Assembly: GCA_028823185.1 (NCBI GenBank)
Contig: JAPKBY010000027.1
Coordinates: 1-11,533 of the forward strand
Direction: 5' to 3'
From: Planctomycetota bacterium
Lineage (GTDB): Bacteria; Planctomycetota; UBA1135; GCA-002686595
DNA length: 11,533 nt
The position numbers and the translations under genes are program-made. Positions 6,625-11,533 of this stretch are shown here, piece by piece (the stretch's first letter is position 1; the number at the start of each line of letters is the position of its first letter). Under the pieces are notes generated by a model. The model worked only from the letters and a program-made list of their open reading frames with translations, was not told where the DNA came from and ran no database searches.

Positions 6625-8124
6625 CTACTCGCGATATGCCTCCAGGACATCGTCGCCTGGATAAGACGGTATCCCACCAAAGTAGGGATACGAGTCAAAG
6701 GCTTCGGCGCCGCCCAGCTCTCTTGGGTCGCCGCTGCGCTTCAGTTCGAGCGAGAGCTGCTCGCTCATCTTCAATCTCTGCTCGGAGAGCTCCGGCTCCA
6801 AAGCCAAATTCACGAGTTGATGCGGATCAGCTTTGAGGTCATAGAGCTCCTCCGCTGGCCGTTTACCGAAGCACCACTCCCAGCTCCTCGTGAACTCCTC
6901 ATCGAGCCCTCGACGTGCCGCGATCACAAACTTGGTCGGCCCATTGTCACAGTCCCCGAGCCATCCACTCCCCTTGTAGGCGAGCTCATGCGAGGGAGTC
7001 CCCGCTGGCCATCGCGTCGGCTCATAGTTGCGAACATAGAGATAGTCATGCGTGCGCAGCGCTCGCACCGGATACCCGCCCCCCTCAGGTTTCTCCTGAG
7101 CTGGGGTGTGACGCTCACGTCCGATCAATACGAAGCCACGAGAATCGTTCTCGTCCCCTCGCAGTTGCGGCAAGAGGCTGCGCCCCGTCATCACCGAAGG
7201 AAGCTCCACCCCAGCTGCTGCCAGGAAGCTCGGCGCGAGATCGGTCAGACTCACGAAGCCCTCATGAACTTGGCCTGCATCAGCCTCGGCTCCCCATCGA
7301 ATCGCCAAAGGAACACGGGCGCCGCAGTCGTAGACGTTGCCCTTACAGCGCGGAAAAGGCATCCCGTGATCCCCCGTCATGACGACGATCGTGTTCTCAA
7401 GCTCACCGCGTTCTTCCAGCAACGCAAGCGCTCTGCCCACGTCAGCATCAAACTGCCCGACCTCGTGGTAGTAATCAGCGACGTCACCGCGAACCTCAGG
7501 GCAGTCCGGGAAAAACGGGAAGAGCTCAATCGAAGAGGGATCCAAACCAGCAGCCTCTCCCGTACCTTCCTTATAGGGACGGTGCGGGTCATAAGCTCCC
7601 AACCAAAAGCAGAAGGGCTCATCGTCAGGACGCTCAGCCAAAAAGCCTTCAAAGCCTCCTTTGAAAGCGCGGCCGGCGGGGTGTCCATCCCAAGCTTTCA
7701 GACGGCCCGGCCCCCAGCTCTTGCGCCAGTGCCCCACATGATACCCAGCCGCCTCGAGCAGCTTCGGATAGACAGGCGTCTTTGGGTCTAGGGTGCTCCA
7801 AAGGTTCGCACCCTCCTTCAGCCTCCAGTGCCACTGCCCGGTGAGGATCGCGTTGCGCGATGGCGTGCACGATGGCGAGGAGACATAGGCATGAGGAAAG
7901 AGCGCCCCCTCTCGAGCGATACGATCAAAGTTCGGAGTCCTGACCACCTTGTCACCGAGCGCACCGGCGTGTGGCCAGCCCCAATCATCGGCGATACAGA
8001 ACAGGATGTTTGGCCGAGGCTTCTCCAGCGCATCCCCAACGGGCTCCTGCGCATGCATCGTCGGAGCGAGCGATAGCCCCACGAGCCCAAAGGAGATGAC
8101 ACGTCTTGCGATCTGGATGCTCAT
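6625..8124 (-). CDS. Secreted type I (formylglycine) sulfatase, heparan N-sulfatase-like
   Basis: This alkaline-phosphatase-superfamily sulfatase of 499 residues is expected to hydrolyse sulfate esters or N-sulfates of glycans in the periplasm or outside the cell. A Sec signal peptide (residues 1-25, 'RRVISFGLVGLSLA', cleavage near 'MHAQ') is visible. Calcium ligands Asp46-Asp47 ('ADDWG') come first. Cys86 lies in 'SCTPSRNAILTG', the C-x-P-S-R motif converted to formylglycine by formylglycine-generating enzyme. Lys135 is in 'HWRKSWGPG', His181 in 'YDPHRPY', Asp252-His253 in 'TGDHGMPFPRCKGN', and Lys261 follows. The 'WGPG' and 'DPHRPY' segments resemble the N-sulfoglucosamine sulfohydrolase group, so an N-sulfatase-like substrate is possible but unproved. 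The C-terminus holds the usual 'EELYDLKADPHQLVNLA' segment. No maturase gene lies in the window. ATG at 8124 is preceded only by a distant AGAGGG. It is divergent from the metalloprotease gene and convergent with the 826-residue gene. Confidence 0.95.
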   Translation of the reverse strand: MSIQIARRVISFGLVGLSLAPTMHAQEPVGDALEKPRPNILFCIADDWGWPHAGALGDKVVRTPNFDRIAREGALFPHAYVSSPSCTPSRNAILTGQWHWRLKEGANLWSTLDPKTPVYPKLLEAAGYHVGHWRKSWGPGRLKAWDGHPAGRAFKGGFEGFLAERPDDEPFCFWLGAYDPHRPYKEGTGEAAGLDPSSIELFPFFPDCPEVRGDVADYYHEVGQFDADVGRALALLEERGELENTIVVMTGDHGMPFPRCKGNVYDCGARVPLAIRWGAEADAGQVHEGFVSLTDLAPSFLAAAGVELPSVMTGRSLLPQLRGDENDSRGFVLIGRERHTPAQEKPEGGGYPVRALRTHDYLYVRNYEPTRWPAGTPSHELAYKGSGWLGDCDNGPTKFVIAARRGLDEEFTRSWEWCFGKRPAEELYDLKADPHQLVNLALEPELSEQRLKMSEQLSLELKRSGDPRELGGAEAFDSYPYFGGIPSYPGDDVLEAYRE

Positions 8125-8303
8125 GCTTTGATTGTGCAGAACCCTCTGCGCAACTGAAGGCTAGAGCCGCGGCAATCTTGGGCTAATAGCCACTGGGGAA
8201 CTCTATGGCCATTTCTACCGTCCTAAGACATGGGCTGGATTCGTGTGATAGCCTTGTTTAGAGCCTCCCGCTGGCTCCATAAGAGCACTTAACCCGCTAA
8301 AGC
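8125..8303. promoter_or_regulatory. Divergent promoter region between sulfatase and metalloprotease genes
   Basis: This 179-base gap should hold promoters for both divergent genes. On the plus strand a weak candidate is TTGTTT (8254-8259), an 18-base spacer, and CATAAG (8278-8283), which matches the housekeeping consensus only partly and would leave a leader of about 14 bases. A small palindrome GGCTA-A-TAGCC (8181-8191) could be an operator but is short. No clear element was seen for the leftward gene. Confidence 0.3.
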
Positions 8304-9656
8304 ATGTCTCTAACCCGTTATCTACCGGCCTCAGCTGCCGTCCTCCTCGCAGGGGCCCTGCTGTATCCAACCCCCCTAGGAGCCTGGGCGCACCTAGGTG
8401 GAGAGCTAGACCTCACGCAGCGTGACTTTCGGGTCTACAACAACTTCAGCGACGCTGAGGCCAACAACAACACCGTCACAGACCTGTCTTTCCCCGGCGC
8501 GACAGGAGCAGCGCTCGCGATATGGAAGGCCTATGTCGAGTGGAGCAGCGAGCTCCATGCGAACGGATCAGGGGACCCGACCCAACCCTTCGACCTCGGC
8601 TCTGGAGGCGCGAACTTCGACCCGAGCTGGCAAGGTCTCGCCACCTCCCCAGGAGACACCAACTCAAACATCGCGAGTGAGATCTCCGGCTTTGGAGCAG
8701 GCGTGCTCGGCTTCACAGAGCTACCCATCTCGGACGGATGGCGCATACGCTTCTACGCAGATCCCGTCATATGGAACGACGGGCCTAATCCGCCTCCGAA
8801 CGCACAGGATCACAGAGATCTCCAAGGCGTCGCCTGCCATGAATTCGGGCACGCCCTCGGACTTGCTCACTCAACAGTACTGGGCTCAACGATGTTCCCA
8901 GCTATCTCCATTGACGAGACGACGCTCCGCTCCATCAGCGCAGATGACCAGCTAGGTATCCAAGCCCTCTATGGAGTCGCGTCCAGCAGCAAACCGCACA
9001 TCGAGACTTATGAGCTCAGCTCCACCGGGGAGGTCGTCATCCACGGCCACGGCTTCGAGCCAACGGGCAACACCCTCTGGTTCACGCGCAGTGCTGGCAT
9101 CAGCGATGGCACTCCCGTCTCAGTGAGTCACCTGAGCTCGAGCCAAGGAGGCACTCTGATCAGCTGCCCGATCCCAATCGACGCCGGCCCAGGAGACGTC
9201 CTCGTGAAGCTCTCCGGGAGTTCACATGCCGACCTCTCGAACCCCTTCCCTTTCGATCCGAATCAACAGCACTGCCCGGACGTCATCTCTTATGGCACCG
9301 CGAAGACGACCTCACAGCTGTCCGTCCCTCAGCTATACACAGAGAGCTGGCCGAGCGCGGCGCTGAACAACTTCAAGTTCGGAACCTACGGGGGAATGCC
9401 CAACGCATTCGGGATCATGTTCTCAGGCCCCACGGCACAGAATCGCCCCTTCCAAGGCGGAACGGTCCTAGTCGGCGCCCCCATACGACGAGAGCAACTC
9501 TTTCAGTTCGACTTCACGGGCTGGATCGAGCTCTCCATTCCCATCGACAGCTCAATGATCGGGAGCACTCGCCATTACCAGCTCTGGTTCCAAGACCAAG
9601 GGGACGCTTTCGGGACTGGGCTCTCTGACGCAGTCCAAGTGGGCTTCTGCCCCTGA
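8304..9656 (+). CDS. Secreted M10-family (matrixin-like) zinc metalloprotease with C-terminal beta domains
   Basis: This 450-residue endopeptidase has a Sec signal peptide (residues 1-27, 'ASAAVLLAGALLYPTPLGAWA'-type hydrophobic core). The catalytic domain spans roughly residues 40-226. The zinc site 'HEFGHALGLAHS' (179-190) matches the metzincin HExxHxxGxxH pattern, with ligands His179, His183 and His189 and base Glu180. The Met-turn Met197 follows in 'GSTMFP', and 'SADDQLGIQALYG' (212-224) is the usual closing helix of matrixins. No cysteine-switch propeptide is evident, so it may not be a classical zymogen. Residues about 230-315 look like an IPT/TIG-type beta domain ('ISDGTPVSVSHLSSS'). 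Residues about 325-450 form another beta domain ending 'YQLWFQDQGDAFGTGLSDA', similar to C-terminal domains I associate with secreted planctomycetal proteins. ATG at 8304 lacks a strong ribosome binding site. Its stop is 2 bases from that of the convergent downstream gene. Confidence 0.93.
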   Translation: MSLTRYLPASAAVLLAGALLYPTPLGAWAHLGGELDLTQRDFRVYNNFSDAEANNNTVTDLSFPGATGAALAIWKAYVEWSSELHANGSGDPTQPFDLGSGGANFDPSWQGLATSPGDTNSNIASEISGFGAGVLGFTELPISDGWRIRFYADPVIWNDGPNPPPNAQDHRDLQGVACHEFGHALGLAHSTVLGSTMFPAISIDETTLRSISADDQLGIQALYGVASSSKPHIETYELSSTGEVVIHGHGFEPTGNTLWFTRSAGISDGTPVSVSHLSSSQGGTLISCPIPIDAGPGDVLVKLSGSSHADLSNPFPFDPNQQHCPDVISYGTAKTTSQLSVPQLYTESWPSAALNNFKFGTYGGMPNAFGIMFSGPTAQNRPFQGGTVLVGAPIRREQLFQFDFTGWIELSIPIDSSMIGSTRHYQLWFQDQGDAFGTGLSDAVQVGFCP

Positions 9657-9658
9657 TC

Positions 9659-10705
9659 TCAGCGGCGCTCGACCTTCCCGCTGACGATCACACGCCCACC
9701 CATGTCCAAGATCTCTTCTCGGACGGCTCCCTTGCCACCGATCTGCATCTTGACTGAACTCGAGACGTCCTCTGCAGAGCTGAACTCATAGCTCTTCAAG
9801 TGGTTTGAGTTGAGATCCCAGCGAATGCTCCCTTCGCCTTTTAGCTCGAGCCCAACGTCCATAGCAGTCAGCGCGCGCTGATATTCGATATCAGCACCTG
9901 TGCGGTTGCGCCTCGCTAAGTAAGCGAGGTCGCTCTGAGTCACGACATCCCAAGAGATGGAGAGGACAGCGAAGCGCTCCCCGTCCTCACCCTCCTCGAT
10001 AGAGGCGAAGCTCGCCTTAACCTCTCCGCTCACGTCGCCTCTGAAGAGCTCGAAGAGGTGGCTACCAGTGCCAAGACGCAATGTCCGCGCGAGGCCCATG
10101 CTCTTGCTCTTAGTGAAGTCATAGGACAAGAGCCCTCCAGGTGAGAGCGCGTCCCCCATGGCCACCGGATTCACATCCCATGAATCACCGACAGCGACAG
10201 GGTCACCCGGCAGGAAGGCCCGCAGATCCAAATCTTCGCGCATAAACGCTAGATCCTCTTCGACCCCATCCGCAGCATCGAAGAAGCGCCCATAGACGTC
10301 ATCTTCAGGGATCCAAGTGAACATGACGCTCTTGCCTTTCAAACGACTCTCGCCATATGCGCGCATATTCATCGCTCGCCCTGATTCAGAGAGCTCGGCG
10401 AAGCCATCGAGCAGGCCCCGATCGAAGTAACGGCGCATCCGGAGAGGCCGACCATCCTGAACCGAGAAGATCCGATCACTCGTCTGCATGGTCTCGACGT
10501 TACGGATATCGAATGTGCGCTGCCCCACCTCCTCGAGGTCACCGACCTTCGTGACGGAGCGCTTCACAGCGAGGAAATGCTTCACCTCAAAGTTTCTTCG
10601 CAGCACGCTGCCTTCAACAGGAGCGAACTTAATCTCAACTTGCCCTAGAGCGGCAGAGGAGAACGCGAGCAACACCAACAGAGAGCTCATCATTTGGCGA
10701 CTCAT
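9659..10705 (-). CDS. Secreted protein of unknown function, second gene of a coupled pair
   Basis: I do not recognise this 348-residue protein. It begins with a convincing Sec signal peptide ('SSLLVLLAFSSAALGQ', residues 7-22, cleavage after 'ALG'). The mature part is mostly beta-prone, with many alternating charged/hydrophobic strands, no cysteines that I could see and no transmembrane segment after the signal. Segments such as 'FLPGDPVAVGDSWDVN' and later 'ELKGEGSIRWDLNSNHLKSYEF' resemble uncharacterised periplasmic proteins in which a 'GD.W' turn is followed by a 'G.g...wd...g.l' strand; this is a weak resemblance and not an assignment. ATG at 10705 overlaps the TGA of the upstream repeat-protein gene (ATGA, 10702-10705), and a GGTGGGAG run lies just upstream inside that gene, so translation is probably coupled. 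It probably works in the same process as the repeat protein. Certain as a gene; function unknown. Confidence 0.87.
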   Translation of the reverse strand: MSRQMMSSLLVLLAFSSAALGQVEIKFAPVEGSVLRRNFEVKHFLAVKRSVTKVGDLEEVGQRTFDIRNVETMQTSDRIFSVQDGRPLRMRRYFDRGLLDGFAELSESGRAMNMRAYGESRLKGKSVMFTWIPEDDVYGRFFDAADGVEEDLAFMREDLDLRAFLPGDPVAVGDSWDVNPVAMGDALSPGGLLSYDFTKSKSMGLARTLRLGTGSHLFELFRGDVSGEVKASFASIEEGEDGERFAVLSISWDVVTQSDLAYLARRNRTGADIEYQRALTAMDVGLELKGEGSIRWDLNSNHLKSYEFSSAEDVSSSVKMQIGGKGAVREEILDMGGRVIVSGKVERR

Positions 10706-11533
10706 GCTCCCACCCGCTTACCATTGACATACTGACCGGATTCCTCTGGGTGCACAGAGCCATCCCTGAACCAGACCGTGGTGCGACCATGCATCTTCCC
10801 GTTGACATAAGTGCCTTCGGTCTGCTTTTGCCCGCTCGCGTACCAGCGCAGCCAAGGCCCGGTGCGCCTGCCACCTGCATAAGACCCTCTCAGATGCATC
10901 TGACCGGTGTCGTAGTAGGTAACCCAAGAGCCATCTTCTTTACCCAAGAGATAGGTGCCCTCGGCCTCCAGTTGACCGTTCGCGTGCCAACGCTTCCACG
11001 GGCCATCCTCCTGATCATCAGTGAACGCGCCTGTGAACATCACCTGCTCAGGTCCATGCCACCGCGTCCACATGCCATTCTGTTTACCGCGCTCATAATG
11101 GCCCTCTGAGAGCTTCAGACCATCGAGATCGAACTGGGTCCACAGCCCAATCTTCATGTCGTTCTTAAAGTTCCCCTCGGAGTGCTTGACGCCATTGGAT
11201 TGAATTTGAACCCAGGGGCCGACTCGCTTGCCCCAGTCATAGGTGCCCTCTGATCGGAGCTGCCCGTTGGAGTGCCAGGTCTGCCAAGCTCCTGACGGAC
11301 GACCGTCAGCTATCAGGCCTTCTCCACGTGCGCTGCCATTTTCATAATATGTCTTCCAGATTCCGACGCGATGATAGTCCTCGAGGCGCCCCTCATAAGC
11401 CCGCTTGCCGTTCTCATGCCAGCCACGCCAGAGCCCGTGCCGCCGACCTTTCCAGATCCTTCCCTCGCGAGCCTTCTTTCCATTCTCGTGATAGATGGCG
11501 GTCACCTCACCCGGGCCTTCCTCAACAGGAAGC
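10702..11533 (-). CDS. MORN-type (YwqK-like) repeat protein, eleven 24-residue repeats, N-terminus cut by window edge
   Basis: The protein is almost wholly repeats of the form x-W-x-x-W-[HY]-x-N-G-x-x-x-x-E-G-x-Y-x-x-G-x-x-x-G, the pattern of MORN_2/YwqK 'antitoxin-component' proteins. Eleven copies can be counted; ten are exactly 24 residues and the last has a small insert ('SVHPEESGQY'). Copies 5-7 are the most divergent in the aromatic and N-G positions. A GTG at 11505 could be read as a start, but it is the first residue of the first full repeat, and the frame stays open to the right edge ('LPVEEGPGE' precedes it). The true start, probably with an N-terminal signal or lipoprotein segment, therefore probably lies outside the window. 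Such repeats form stacked beta-hairpins and usually mediate binding; the antitoxin name is historical. It overlaps the next gene by 4 nt (ATGA). Family assignment is strong; biological role is unknown. Confidence 0.9.
   Translation of the reverse strand, partial: LPVEEGPGEVTAIYHENGKKAREGRIWKGRRHGLWRGWHENGKRAYEGRLEDYHRVGIWKTYYENGSARGEGLIADGRPSGAWQTWHSNGQLRSEGTYDWGKRVGPWVQIQSNGVKHSEGNFKNDMKIGLWTQFDLDGLKLSEGHYERGKQNGMWTRWHGPEQVMFTGAFTDDQEDGPWKRWHANGQLEAEGTYLLGKEDGSWVTYYDTGQMHLRGSYAGGRRTGPWLRWYASGQKQTEGTYVNGKMHGRTTVWFRDGSVHPEESGQYVNGKRVGA

Noticed and set aside
6510..6836. Plus-strand open frame spanning the junction of the two convergent genes
   Set aside because: It overlaps both well-supported genes, is arginine/serine-rich in composition and shows no domain.
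6817..7791. Long plus-strand open frame (324 codons) antisense to the sulfatase
   Set aside because: The opposite strand encodes an intact sulfatase with all catalytic motifs; the antisense translation has no recognisable domain and is a by-product of GC-rich codon use.
10702..11505. GTG at 11505 as true start of the repeat protein
   Set aside because: It coincides with the first residue of the first full repeat, and the frame continues upstream to the window edge without a stop.
10702..11505. 72-bp DNA-level periodicity as a CRISPR or tandem DNA repeat
   Set aside because: The periodicity is explained by the protein repeats; copies differ at many bases and there are no spacers.
10702..11533. 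Toxin-antitoxin module suggested by the YwqK 'antitoxin' family name
   Set aside because: The adjacent partner is a 348-residue protein with a signal peptide, unlike any toxin I know, and the family label does not by itself show antitoxin activity.

Overview
The window looks like chromosomal DNA of a Planctomycetota-type bacterium. This rests on gene content: a type I sulfatase, a secreted matrixin ending in a C-terminal beta domain of the kind I associate with secreted planctomycetal proteins, a Tat-exported molybdenum hydroxylase pair, a secreted protein built of 'PG-x-Y-E' repeats, and a YwqK/MORN-type repeat protein. Base composition is moderately GC-rich and starts include GTG. No rRNA, tRNA, CRISPR, insertion sequence or phage gene was seen. 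The taxonomic call is inference.

Layout, left to right. Positions 1-2277 (minus strand) hold a two-gene unit. A [2Fe-2S] subunit with a Tat signal is followed by the molybdopterin-binding catalytic subunit, which overlaps it by 4 nt and runs off the left edge. Positions 2472-2843 (plus) encode a small secreted repeat protein, followed by an 11-bp perfect hairpin at 2888-2919. Positions 2937-4088 (minus) encode a class I PLP-dependent aminotransferase. It is divergent, across only 46 bp, from 4135-6615 (plus), a large secreted protein of uncertain function that resembles the PcRGLX/YetA-like polysaccharide lyase architecture. Positions 6625-8124 (minus) encode a secreted type I sulfatase. Positions 8304-9656 (plus) encode a secreted zinc metalloprotease. 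Positions 9659-11533 (minus) hold a second coupled pair: a protein of eleven 24-residue MORN-type repeats (5' end outside the window), then a secreted protein of unknown function, overlapping by ATGA.

Most products appear to be exported (Tat or Sec). The sulfatase, the lyase-like protein and the metalloprotease would fit breakdown of sulfated polysaccharide or glycoprotein. However, strands alternate and there is no polysaccharide-utilisation operon, so a joint pathway is only a guess. Apart from the two minus-strand pairs, neighbours are divergent or convergent. Two convergent pairs have stop codons only 2 and 9 bases apart. No gap between genes exceeds 300 bases. I did not find a clearly new system. 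The least explained genes are the 826-residue protein, the 348-residue protein and its 24-residue-repeat partner, and the small PG-Y repeat protein.
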